A stretch of DNA of 26,893 nucleotides from DATGFK01 sp040007395 (GCA_040007395.1 JBDTVG010000287.1:1-26893), one strand, 5' to 3'. Shown: positions 15,764-23,152, counted from the stretch's first letter. Translations and numbers: made by a program. Notes: generated by a model not told the origin, from the sequence alone.

Positions 15764-16657
15764 ATGACTCGCCTTGCGGTGCTTGCGGATATTCACGGCA
15801 ACCTGCCAGCGCTTGAGGCTGTTCTAGCAGACATGGCGCAGTTCAAAGTCGATTCGATCATTGTCGCGGGCGATGTGGTGAATTGGGGTGCATTTTCGCC
15901 GCAAGTTATGGATCGCCTGCACGAGATCGGCGCGGCTGTGATTCGGGGCAATCACGAAATTTATATGCTGGATCAAGGGACAGCTCGTGCGCCGGAAGCA
16001 TGGGCAAATTTTGTGATCCCAGCATGGACCCGCACACAGCTTGGCACGCGCCGCCTGAACCAGATCGCTACATGGCCTGATACGCTCTCGCTGCGTTTTC
16101 GGGATGCGCCGACGCTTCGTATTGTTCACGGTTCGCCCCGCGATCACTTCGAGCCGATCTATCCTGACTCGACAGACGCGGACATCGCGACCATGCTTGC
16201 CAGCGTGGACGAAACAACCGTTATTTGCGCTCACACCCACTTACCGCTAGATCGACAGGTAGGGCGCTGGCATGTGATCAATCCGGGATCGGTGGGTGTT
16301 CCGTTGATGGGAATTGTACAGGCTAGCTATATTGTGCTGGATAGCAGTGAAGATGGTTGGACAGCAACTTACCGTAGCCTGCCGTTCGATAATACGCCTA
16401 CTTTCGAGGAATTAGAACGTAGTGGATTTATCGAAGCGTGCGGTGTGACAGCGCTACTGCTGATCGAAGAATACAAAACCGCCCGTTCACAGATCGCCCC
16501 ATTCGCCCGGTGGCACGCCCAGAAATATCCAACGGAACCGCAGCGCATGGAGCATTTGGCGGAATTTTCAGCACTCGATCTGCAAGAGCGACTAACGTAT
16601 TCGACTGAATCGTATCGGCGCTACATTGCCACCATGACAGACATTGAAGTGAAGTAA
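15764..16657 (+). CDS. Calcineurin-like metallophosphoesterase (YfcE/MJ0936-like)
   Basis: 297-residue soluble phosphoesterase with a complete binuclear metal site: LADIHGN (Asp9, His11), AGDVVNWG (Asp37), RGNHE (Asn63, His64), VHGSPRD (His122) and CAHTHL (His157, His159). The first ~215 residues cover the fold. The ~80-residue C-terminal part (from about 215) is helical and of unknown role. AAGGAA precedes the ATG. It lies between rmlA and rmlB on the same strand, with gaps of nine and 30 bases, so it is probably cotranscribed. A role in polysaccharide metabolism is suggested only by this position. The substrate cannot be inferred; a phosphodiester or protein phosphate is possible. Confidence 0.87.
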   Translation: MTRLAVLADIHGNLPALEAVLADMAQFKVDSIIVAGDVVNWGAFSPQVMDRLHEIGAAVIRGNHEIYMLDQGTARAPEAWANFVIPAWTRTQLGTRRLNQIATWPDTLSLRFRDAPTLRIVHGSPRDHFEPIYPDSTDADIATMLASVDETTVICAHTHLPLDRQVGRWHVINPGSVGVPLMGIVQASYIVLDSSEDGWTATYRSLPFDNTPTFEELERSGFIEACGVTALLLIEEYKTARSQIAPFARWHAQKYPTEPQRMEHLAEFSALDLQERLTYSTESYRRYIATMTDIEVK

Positions 16658-16687
16658 AACGGATCAAAAGGTAGTCACGAGGTAACA

Positions 16688-17716
16688 ATGCAAAACATTC
16701 TGGTCACGGGCGGCGCAGGCTTTATTGGCAGTGCGTTTGTGCGTAACATGGTCGAAAAGTATCCGCACTACAACATTATCGTCTTTGACAAACTGACCTA
16801 CGCGGGCAATCTGGATAATCTGCTGCCTGTGGTGAAAAGCCCGAATTATAAGTTTGAGCGCGGCGACATTGCGGATCGCGAGATTGTGCGCCACGTTCTC
16901 GAAGCATATCAGGTCGATACCATTGTCAATTTTGCGGCGGAGTCGCATGTAGATCGCAGTATCCTCGACCCGGACGCATTCATCAATACCGATGTGGTCG
17001 GCGCGTATATTTTGCTCGAAACGGCGCGGGCGATGGGGGTCAATCGCTTCCACCATGTCAGCACGGATGAGGTGTACGGCAGTATCCCAGTTGGCTACTT
17101 TAAAGAGGGCGATCCGCTGGAGCCGAACAGCCCTTATGCTGCCAGCAAAGCGGGCGGCGAACTCATGGTGCGGGCGTACCACGTGACCTATGGCCTGCAC
17201 ACGACGATTACGCGGGGCAGCAATACCTTTGGGCCGTACCACTACCCCGAAAAGATCGCGCCGTTCTTCATCACTGAAGCCATTGATGATCGTCCACTAC
17301 CCGTTTACGGCGACGGAATGCAGGTGCGCGATTGGCTGTATGTCGATGATCACGCCAGCGCAGTCGATCTAGTGCTGCATCAAGGCGCACCCGGCGAGAT
17401 CTACAATGTCGGCGGCGAAAACGAACGCCATAATATCGACTTGACGCGCTTGATCTTGCGACTGCTGGATAAGCCCGAAACGCTGATCCGCTATGTAGAA
17501 GATCGCCCCGGTCATGATCGCCGCTATGCGCTCAACTGTGACAAGATTAAAGCGCTGGGCTGGCAACGTTCCGGCGATTTTGAGATGTTGATGGAAAAAA
17601 CTGTGCGCTGGTATCAGCAAAACGAGTGGTGGTGGCGCAAGATTAAGACCGGCGAGTATCTCGAATTCTACAAGCGCCAGTACGGGGAACGTCTTGCCAA
17701 CGCGACGGGTACATGA
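16688..17716 (+). CDS. rmlB: dTDP-glucose 4,6-dehydratase RmlB
   Basis: Converts dTDP-glucose to dTDP-4-keto-6-deoxyglucose with bound NAD+, the branch point for rhamnose and other 6-deoxyhexoses. Extended SDR fold, 342 aa. The Rossmann motif GGAGFIG is at 8-14 and AAESHVDRS at 83-91. The catalytic STDEVYG carries Thr126-Asp127-Glu128, and YAASK carries Tyr150 and Lys154. RGSNTFGPYHYPEK and QVRDWLYVDDH are typical substrate-binding elements. The ribosome site GAGG lies five bases before the ATG. It is the last gene of the wzz-cpsD-rmlA-phosphoesterase-rmlB run. rmlC and rmlD are absent from the window, so the final sugar is not determined. Confidence 0.95.
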   Translation: MQNILVTGGAGFIGSAFVRNMVEKYPHYNIIVFDKLTYAGNLDNLLPVVKSPNYKFERGDIADREIVRHVLEAYQVDTIVNFAAESHVDRSILDPDAFINTDVVGAYILLETARAMGVNRFHHVSTDEVYGSIPVGYFKEGDPLEPNSPYAASKAGGELMVRAYHVTYGLHTTITRGSNTFGPYHYPEKIAPFFITEAIDDRPLPVYGDGMQVRDWLYVDDHASAVDLVLHQGAPGEIYNVGGENERHNIDLTRLILRLLDKPETLIRYVEDRPGHDRRYALNCDKIKALGWQRSGDFEMLMEKTVRWYQQNEWWWRKIKTGEYLEFYKRQYGERLANATGT

Positions 17717-17795
17717 TCTGTCTAAATGCCCATTATTCTTGACTGTTCACCATAGGATGGTAATCAGACTTTCATGTAGGAAGCAATCACGATAT

Positions 17796-18191
17796 CTATT
17801 CTTTGCTCAAGGCATAGTCTGACTTTTGGTCAGATAACCCGGCACTTTGGGCTAAGATGGCTACTTGTGGCAAGCTACTTTCGGGGACAAATGAGGCCAG
17901 TACAAAAAGCCGGAATTTAGAGGCTAAATACTCATCTGGAATATCCGTATATCGCTGCAACCAATGGATTATTTTGAGACATTCATTTTGTGGAGCTACC
18001 ATGAAGTCTGCTCCTTTCCATACATTGGGTATTGAAAAATACTCTACACCCTCGAATATGAGATACTTTGTATTGTCCCCATTGCTAATTTCTATCTCCA
18101 AGTGCGTATGGCCTCTTGCATAAGAGAGAATGCAACAACTATATGAAGCGCCATTAGGCAGATCCCAGGGGCGTTCTGTTAAAGTATCCAC
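17796..18191 (-). CDS. Uncharacterised 131-residue protein
   Basis: I do not recognise a family. The protein is soluble, without signal peptide or membrane segment. The N-terminal half alternates like beta strands (YSCCILSYARGHTHLEIEIS, then KYLIFEGVEYFSIP and GADFMVAP). The C-terminal half is helical (KIIHWLQRYTDI, FRLFVLASFVPESSLPQVAIL). The size and beta-then-alpha layout recall small immunity-type or adaptor proteins, which is only an impression. The start is GTG at 18191, strongly supported by AGGAGG eight bases upstream. Base composition is AT-richer than the rml genes next to it, similar to the DUF262 gene, suggesting later acquisition. It converges with rmlB and is divergent from tsaC. 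Confidence 0.7.
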   Translation of the reverse strand: MDTLTERPWDLPNGASYSCCILSYARGHTHLEIEISNGDNTKYLIFEGVEYFSIPNVWKGADFMVAPQNECLKIIHWLQRYTDIPDEYLASKFRLFVLASFVPESSLPQVAILAQSAGLSDQKSDYALSKE

Positions 18192-18235
18192 GATATAAGC
18201 CTCCTATAACACACTAAACATAACCAATCGTTTAA

Positions 18236-19321
18236 ATGGAATTTGCAATCGCCATGCACCAACAGTTTTCTACCCGTGTTATCCTTGTAAACCCGCTAGC
18301 AATTGACGCACAGGCGATTGACGAAGCTGCCGCATTGCTGCGGGATGGGCAGTTGGTCGCGTTCCCGACAGAGACGGTTTACGGGTTGGGGGCAAACGCA
18401 CTGGATGCTGTAGCTGCTGCACGAATCTTCGCGGCAAAAGATCGCCCTGCCAGCGATCCGCTGATTGTGCATATATGGTCGATTGAACAGCTAGCGCAAG
18501 TTGCGATAGAGATCCCCAATCTCGCGCATCGGCTGATCGAGGTGTTCTGGCCCGGCCCATTGACGCTCATTTTGCGACGTGCGGAACGAGTCCCAGATAT
18601 TGTGAGTGCAGGACAGCCAACCGTTGCGGTGCGAATGCCCGCCCACCCCATTGCTCAAGCGCTTCTACGGGCTTGTGAACTGCCCATTGCTGCGCCGAGT
18701 GCCAACCGATTCGCCCATTCCAGCCCGACAACGGCGCAACATGTGTTGGACGATCTCGACGGTAGGCTGCCCTTGATCCTTGACGGCGGGCCAACCAGTA
18801 TCGGCCTTGAGTCTACGATTGTCGATTTGTCCAGTGACAGACCACGTTTGGTGCGTCCCGGCGGCACCACACTAGATACGTTGCGGCAGTTTATCCCCGA
18901 CCTTGAAGTGACAAGCCGTTACGCACAGCCCGAAGCCGGAGCTATGCCCGCGCCGGGAATGCTGCTCAAACACTATTCGCCCCGCGCCGATCTACTTCTG
19001 TTCGATGGCCCGGACGAAGCAGTCCGGGCTACCCTAATCCGCCGTACTCATGAAGCGCTAGCAGATGGCAAACGGGTTGGGTTGCTGATTGCCGACGAAG
19101 ATTTCCCCGCCTTATCGTCGCTGAATGTGCCTACCGTTTCGCTTGGATCGCTCACCGATTTGCCACAAGTGGCGCGGCGGCTCTATGCTGGACTGCGCGA
19201 TCTGGATGCGACAGGAGTCGATCTGATTCTAGCGCGGGCTTATCCCTCAGACGGCATGGGATTTGCGATCCGCGACAGATTGATCCGTGCTGCCGAGGGA
19301 AAGGTCGTCACCGTAAACTAG
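18236..19321 (+). CDS. tsaC: L-threonylcarbamoyladenylate synthase (TsaC/Sua5, long form)
   Basis: Makes threonylcarbamoyl-AMP from threonine, bicarbonate and ATP, the first step of t6A formation on tRNA; TsaD at 8295 uses the product. The YrdC-like domain covers about residues 22-212 and shows FPTETVYGLGANAL, Lys68 and Arg70 in AKDRPASDPL, FWPGPLT, SANRFAHSSPT (Ser155, Asn157), LESTIVDLS and VRPGGTT. A linker (PGMLLKHYSPRADL) leads to a Sua5 C-terminal domain, making this the long Sua5 form. The start is uncertain: ATG at 18236 and in-frame ATG at 18254 both lack a strong Shine-Dalgarno. The stop overlaps the carbamate kinase stop within CTAG. Confidence 0.95.
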   Translation: MEFAIAMHQQFSTRVILVNPLAIDAQAIDEAAALLRDGQLVAFPTETVYGLGANALDAVAAARIFAAKDRPASDPLIVHIWSIEQLAQVAIEIPNLAHRLIEVFWPGPLTLILRRAERVPDIVSAGQPTVAVRMPAHPIAQALLRACELPIAAPSANRFAHSSPTTAQHVLDDLDGRLPLILDGGPTSIGLESTIVDLSSDRPRLVRPGGTTLDTLRQFIPDLEVTSRYAQPEAGAMPAPGMLLKHYSPRADLLLFDGPDEAVRATLIRRTHEALADGKRVGLLIADEDFPALSSLNVPTVSLGSLTDLPQVARRLYAGLRDLDATGVDLILARAYPSDGMGFAIRDRLIRAAEGKVVTVN

Positions 19322-20262
19322 GCAGGCACGAACCGAGTACCGCTTTCGCCATGCAGTGACTTCTCAATGCTCTGCGGATTGGTAATCAGGGCTTGCGGCC
19401 CGCCCCGTTCCAAAAACCGGACGACGGCTTCGATCTTGGGCAGCATACTCCCCGGCGCGAAATGCCCTTCCGCCATATACTGGCGGGCTTCCTTCAACGT
19501 GACGCGATCCAGCAAGCGCTGATCGGGCTTGTTGAAATTTAAAGCAACTTGCTCCACGCCTGTCGAGATGATAAACAGATCCGCGCCGATGCCCGTTGCT
19601 AGCAAACTGCTGGCGCGATCCTTGTCGATCACCGCATAGACCCCCCGCAGTTCGCCCTTGTCATTGCGCACAACCGGGATACCACCGCCGCCCGCCGCAA
19701 TTACTACATAGTCGTTTTGCAGCGCTAGCTTGATCGCGTCCATCTCGATGATCTCAATTGGCTGGGGCGAAGCCACTACCCGCCGCCACCCGCGCCCCGC
19801 ATCTTCAATAATTGTCCAGCCTTCGATCTCAAATTTTCGAGCTTCGACTTCGGTCAGGAAGCCGCCGATAGGCTTGTTCGGCTTGGTAAAGGCTGGATCG
19901 TCTTTGTCCACTTCGGTCTGGGTGACAAGGCTAATCACGTTGCGGGCAATACCCATTGAGCGCAGACTATTGCGAAGCGCCTGCTGCACCATATAGCCGA
20001 TACTGCCCTGTGTATCCGCGCCGATAATGTCCAGCGGTACGGTGTGAACTTCGTGCGCTGCCAGTTCTGCCCGTCGCAAGATATAGCCGACCTGTGGCCC
20101 GTTACCGTGCGTGATGACGACACGCCAGCCTTCCTTGATCATTGTAGCAATGTGTCCACACGTTTCGCGCACTGCATCCCACTGGAAGCTCATCTCGCGA
20201 TGTTCGTTGTCGGGGATCAGGGAATTGCCACCAATGGCGATTACGGCTGTTTGGGTTGGCAT
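19318..20262 (-). CDS. arcC: Carbamate kinase
   Basis: Interconverts carbamoyl phosphate plus ADP with carbamate plus ATP, usually to gain ATP from arginine, agmatine or purine breakdown. Amino-acid-kinase fold, 314 aa, normal length. Signatures are VIAIGGNSLI at the N-terminus, THGNGPQVG, the segment DIIGADTQGSIGYM, GWRRVVASPQP, IAAGGGGIPV, DKDRASSLLA and the C-terminal FAPGSMLPKIEA. An AGGA site lies about ten bases before the ATG at 20262, and an extended -10 lies at 20302-20310 on the minus strand. No arginine deiminase or ornithine carbamoyltransferase gene is adjacent, so its pathway is open. The stop shares CTAG with the convergent tsaC stop. Confidence 0.95.
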   Translation of the reverse strand: MPTQTAVIAIGGNSLIPDNEHREMSFQWDAVRETCGHIATMIKEGWRVVITHGNGPQVGYILRRAELAAHEVHTVPLDIIGADTQGSIGYMVQQALRNSLRSMGIARNVISLVTQTEVDKDDPAFTKPNKPIGGFLTEVEARKFEIEGWTIIEDAGRGWRRVVASPQPIEIIEMDAIKLALQNDYVVIAAGGGGIPVVRNDKGELRGVYAVIDKDRASSLLATGIGADLFIISTGVEQVALNFNKPDQRLLDRVTLKEARQYMAEGHFAPGSMLPKIEAVVRFLERGGPQALITNPQSIEKSLHGESGTRFVPA

Positions 20263-20301
20263 AAAAATTAGTCCTGTTTTGAAAATGATATTTTAAAGAT
20301 G

Positions 20302-20310
20302 ATCATAGCA
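20302..20310 (-). promoter_or_regulatory. Extended -10 promoter of carbamate kinase
   Basis: On the minus strand TGCTATGAT fits an extended -10 element and would start transcription about 30 to 35 bases before the ATG. The same nine bases occur on the plus strand at 20377 in front of the divergent acetyltransferase gene. Confidence 0.5.
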
Positions 20311-20376
20311 TGGGTCGGGCAAACAGGCGGTATCGATTCAATCTTTTTTGCAACACTACCAGCCTTCCCAATGCTG

Positions 20377-20385
20377 TGCTATGAT
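20377..20385 (+). promoter_or_regulatory. Extended -10 promoter of the GNAT gene
   Basis: TGCTATGAT on the plus strand, predicted start of transcription near 20392. This falls inside the longest open frame (from TTG 20348) and so favours the ATG at 20417 as the real start of the following gene. Confidence 0.5.
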
Positions 20386-20416
20386 TGCTAAAATGTTTTG
20401 GAAACCGAATTTATTC

Positions 20417-21271
20417 ATGAATACCCCGCCAATTCACGTTACACCCTATACCCGTCAGCATAAACGCGACTTGCTACGTCTGATGCAATATGAAGATCGG
20501 CTGCATATCCACCTCGACTGGAACACCGTTGATGAATGGATCGGTGAGCCAGATATGCCAATTGTACTAGCATGGCAAGGTCGTCAACTCATTGGCGTGA
20601 TGGGCGCTGCGCCGCCGTTAGGCCGTTCAACATGGCTACGACTGGTCGCCATGCCCGATAGCGTTGATGTTGACGAGGTGCTGGCGGTACTGTGGCCTGC
20701 CTTGAAAGCACATCTGGTCAGCAAACAGATTAATGAAGTTGCTGTGCTGTTGCTGCGCCCTTGGATCAGACCATACGTCGCGAAACTTGGTTTTGCGCCG
20801 CTAGATTCAATTGTCACGCTGCGCCGTGATGACGACCGTGTTCTGCCGCCACTCCGCAGCGACTTGAAAATTCGTGTGGCGGACTGGCGCGAAGTCTCAG
20901 CTGCGACTGAGGTTGACCACAAGGCGTTTACCCCGATCTGGCAGTTGAGTCTCTCGGCCTTGCGACAGGCGGCACGTACTGCCTCGCGGTTTACCGTCGC
21001 GGAACTGGACGGTCAGATCGTTGCCTATCAGCTTTCGACTCTGTATCGTGACGGAGCACATCTGGCGCGGCTAGCAACAGTGCCGACTGTGCAAGGGCAA
21101 GGTATCGGCGGCGTACTGCTGACAGATGTGATCGAGCATTTTTTGCGGCGCAATATCCACAGTATCACAGTTAACACGCAGGAAACTAACACAAAATCCC
21201 TCAGCCTGTATCACCGCTATGGCTTTGGCTTGACGGGGTTAAATATGGATGTTTGGTCACTGAAAATCTGA
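20417..21271 (+). CDS. GNAT-family N-acetyltransferase
   Basis: 284-residue protein with a C-terminal GNAT domain. The acetyl-CoA motif is ARLATVPTVQGQGIGGVLLTDVIEHFL (QGQGIG pyrophosphate loop), followed by INTQETN-like and LYHRYGFGLTG elements typical of motif B. The N-terminal ~140 residues look like a degenerate second GNAT-like half (LIGVMGAAPPLGRSTWLRLVAMPDSV, then VAVLLLRPWIRPYVAKLGFAPLDSI), suggesting a tandem-GNAT arrangement. ATG at 20417 is chosen because the promoter at 20377 lies upstream of it; in-frame starts at 20348 (TTG), 20381 and 20393 exist. The acetyl acceptor is unknown. It is divergent from carbamate kinase and convergent with the response regulator. Confidence 0.85.
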   Translation: MNTPPIHVTPYTRQHKRDLLRLMQYEDRLHIHLDWNTVDEWIGEPDMPIVLAWQGRQLIGVMGAAPPLGRSTWLRLVAMPDSVDVDEVLAVLWPALKAHLVSKQINEVAVLLLRPWIRPYVAKLGFAPLDSIVTLRRDDDRVLPPLRSDLKIRVADWREVSAATEVDHKAFTPIWQLSLSALRQAARTASRFTVAELDGQIVAYQLSTLYRDGAHLARLATVPTVQGQGIGGVLLTDVIEHFLRRNIHSITVNTQETNTKSLSLYHRYGFGLTGLNMDVWSLKI

Positions 21272-21319
21272 GAGCTTGGGAATCCAAGTGACTCTAGCGA
21301 CCCGGCTTCGTATTCCGGG

Positions 21320-21688
21320 CTACATTCCGAGGTGGTACGTGACGAGTTCACGCAATTCCTGAGTGCTGAACGGCTTGTAAAGAAAGCCCTTTGCCCCCAG
21401 TTCACGGGCGCGGGTTTCGTCGTCGGAGTCGTTACGCGCCGTGAAACTGATAATCGGCACATTCTCCATTTTAGGGATTTCCCGCAGGTGTTTAATCAGG
21501 GTCAATCCATCTATATCGGGCAGATTAATGTCTACCAGCATAAGATCGATGCAGTGTGTATGTGCCATTTCGAGCGCTTCTGTCGCATCTTCGGCAGGCA
21601 GCACTTCAACATTGAGGGTCTTTAGGGAAAAGATCACCAAGCGACGGGTGACACTCTCATCATCTACCACTAGCACAGTCGGAGTCAT
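21320..21688 (-). CDS. Single-domain response regulator (CheY-like receiver)
   Basis: 122-residue receiver domain with no output domain. The phosphorylation site is complete: acidic pair Asp9/Asp10, phospho-acceptor Asp53 in LMLVDINLPDIDG, Thr83 in IISFTAR and Lys105 in FLYKPF. It must signal through protein-protein contact. A GGAG site lies about ten bases before the ATG. It follows the STAS gene by 46 bases on the same strand, so the two are probably cotranscribed. No histidine kinase is in the window. Confidence 0.93.
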   Translation of the reverse strand: MTPTVLVVDDESVTRRLVIFSLKTLNVEVLPAEDATEALEMAHTHCIDLMLVDINLPDIDGLTLIKHLREIPKMENVPIISFTARNDSDDETRARELGAKGFLYKPFSTQELRELVTYHLGM

Positions 21689-21734
21689 GCTATCTTTGCT
21701 CCATGTTTCTAAAGGACAAAATTTTAGTAGGCGC

Positions 21735-22088
21735 TCAAAGTAAGGCTACGGCGCTTTCGACAGATTGAGTGATGTTGAAAGCCTTATCCATCGCAGTCAA
21801 CTCAAAAATGGTCAAGACGGCATCGGAAGGAGCCGCGAGAATAAAAGAACCTTCCCGCGCACGCATCGTCTTTAGCCCGTTGACCAAGGTGGCTAGCCCT
21901 AGCGAATCGATAAAAACGGTTTGGGCTAAGTTCAGTACAATCGAATGCACTGACTCATCGTTGCCCCATATGCCTTTTAGTTGATCGACGGTTTGGGCAT
22001 CGAGTCGGCCTATGATCGTCAAGATCAGGGAGTTAACGTTGTGCCGGACGACTTGAAGTTCCATATTCGCGATCTTTATTACATCCAT
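21735..22088 (-). CDS. STAS-domain protein (anti-sigma factor antagonist type)
   Basis: 117-residue single STAS domain of the SpoIIAA/RsbV type, normally a phosphorylation-controlled partner of an anti-sigma serine kinase. The conserved loop is TVFIDSLGLATLVNG, with Ser62 at the position phosphorylated in family members. The N-terminal GRLDAQTVDQLK and the C-terminal SFILAAPSDAVLTIFELTAMDKAF also fit. ATG at 22088 is preferred over 22118 because AGGTGA lies about six bases upstream. A candidate TATAAT (-10) is at 22150-22155 on the minus strand. It is followed by the response regulator and preceded by the GbsR-type gene, with no RsbW-like kinase or sigma factor in the window. Confidence 0.92.
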   Translation of the reverse strand: MDVIKIANMELQVVRHNVNSLILTIIGRLDAQTVDQLKGIWGNDESVHSIVLNLAQTVFIDSLGLATLVNGLKTMRAREGSFILAAPSDAVLTIFELTAMDKAFNITQSVESAVALL

Positions 22089-22149
22089 TACTTCACCTTT
22101 TCGGTACGAAAGGTACAAGAGAACGAAATGCTGTGCTTGTACAGCTACA

Positions 22150-22155
22150 ATTATA
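22150..22155 (-). promoter_or_regulatory. Candidate -10 box of the STAS/response-regulator pair
   Basis: A perfect TATAAT on the minus strand in the AT-rich 130-base gap upstream of the STAS gene, about 62 bases before its start codon. No convincing -35 is found at 16-18 bases, so this is tentative. Confidence 0.35.
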
Positions 22156-22221
22156 ATTTAGATTTAATTGAATCCGTATTCCAATTGTATTGATTTTTAA
22201 GGCTTCAATCTTGAATGGGGG

Positions 22222-22809
22222 CTATTCAATATCGATCCGAGTCACTTTATCAAGGTTGAGCTTACCGCCTCGGTCTAGCAGTGAGTTGAGCACAAGCTTG
22301 GCAAAACGGAAGAAATTCCTGACTAGTTCAATCCGTTCCACGTAGAATTTTGCCAACTCTTGATCTTCGTCAGACATATCGGGAGTCGCCTCACGAACCT
22401 TAATCATGCTGGTTTCGAGCGTTTCAAGCGCCTGATTGATCTCGCGCAGTTCGCGGTTGCCAAGAACATTCGTGAGAATCTTCCAAAAGTCGGGTTCGGC
22501 TTCGTAATATTTCCGTCGGTCTCCGCGTACCCACACTTCACGAGCGATCCCCATATTTTCTAGCGTTCGCATATTCATACTGACGCTGGCTTTGGATACA
22601 TCCAAATGATTCAGCAGATCATCTAGACTCATGGGGCGTGGACTCAGCAGCAACGCACCATACATTTTGCCCATCACACGGTTGTAGCCGAAGTAGTCGG
22701 AAAGCTGTCCTAAGCCCTCCAGCATACTCTGGTTGGCGGCGCTCAATACAGGGTTTAGCTTGCTCAGATCATCTGGATCTGCCGGGGGTAAATTGAAATC
22801 TTCATCCAT
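22222..22809 (-). CDS. GbsR/MarR-family transcriptional regulator
   Basis: 195-residue winged-helix regulator of the GbsR (OpcR/YvaV-like) subgroup, which in characterised cases represses osmoprotectant uptake or choline genes. The winged helix spans about residues 30-110 (FGYNRVMGKMYGALLLSPRPMSLDDLLNHLDVSKASVSMNMRTLENMGIAREVWVRGDRRKYYE region, recognition helix around KASVSMNMRTL). A helical dimerisation and effector part follows. No osmoprotectant transporter is nearby, so the regulon is unknown. The ATG at 22809 lacks a good Shine-Dalgarno, whereas a strong one sits in the structured leader further upstream. The STAS gene follows after 133 bases on the same strand. Confidence 0.88.
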   Translation of the reverse strand: MDEDFNLPPADPDDLSKLNPVLSAANQSMLEGLGQLSDYFGYNRVMGKMYGALLLSPRPMSLDDLLNHLDVSKASVSMNMRTLENMGIAREVWVRGDRRKYYEAEPDFWKILTNVLGNRELREINQALETLETSMIKVREATPDMSDEDQELAKFYVERIELVRNFFRFAKLVLNSLLDRGGKLNLDKVTRIDIE

Positions 22810-22817
22810 AGATATTT

Positions 22818-22902
22818 AACGGCGATGCATGGCCTTAAACGGCAGGCATTAGCCGTTGTCTCCTTTCGTGCTAATTGTCAGATCTCAGATCATTGTCAGA
22901 TC
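22818..22902 (-). promoter_or_regulatory. Structured leader and operator-like repeats upstream of the GbsR-type gene
   Basis: On the minus strand, AAAGGAG (22866-22860) is followed after ten bases by a four-codon open frame, ATG CCT GCC GTT TAA (22849-22835). AACGGC (22857-22852) can pair either with GCCGTT at 22843-22838 or with GCCGTT at 22823-22818, two mutually exclusive stems flanking this mini-frame. Upstream, TTGTCAGATC occurs twice on the plus strand (22875-22884 and 22893-22902), 18 bases apart, with a third CAGATC between. Translation-coupled attenuation and autoregulation are both plausible. Confidence 0.45.
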
Positions 22903-23152
22903 AGGCAAAGGCAGCAATCGCGTTAATGGGTAGGTGTTTCTGAAAGTGTGTACGTCTTCCAAGTCCAATGGTAGCAGTCTGGGAAACGTATCGCAACTAT
23001 GCCGTCTAATTGTCGTTCACTCGCAAATGTGCCAAAAGGTACCATTTTCAGCATAGGCCATCGTATAAGACAATAACCTGATTCGCTAGAAATTCGTGAG
23101 ATCGTACCACACACTGCTAAAGGAACGGTGTTTCATGCCACACTACCAATAA
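22903..23152. other. Gene-poor region
   Basis: Between the GbsR-type leader and the coding-like fragment at 23153. A 63-codon minus-strand frame (22923-23114, GTG start) is open but has no ribosome site and no recognisable motif. I see no strong hairpin. Together with the following fragment this may be the site of an eroded gene. Confidence 0.4.

Noticed and set aside
16664..17242. 192-codon minus-strand frame opposite rmlB
   Set aside because: rmlB is unambiguous on the plus strand, and the antisense translation is rich in Arg/His/Ile typical of shadow frames.
17818..17834. TCTGAC/GTCAGA hairpin near the end of the orphan small gene
   Set aside because: It is short, lies within coding sequence and has no T-run, so a terminator call is not justified.
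21274..21320. Two small stems (CTTGG/CCAAG and CCCGG/CCGGG) between the GNAT and response-regulator genes
   Set aside because: Both are only 5 bp with no T-run on either strand. They could end transcription weakly but are within chance expectation.
22923..23114. 63-codon minus-strand frame with GTG start
   Set aside because: It has no ribosome site and no motif, and lies in a region that appears to contain decayed sequence. It cannot be excluded but is not supported.
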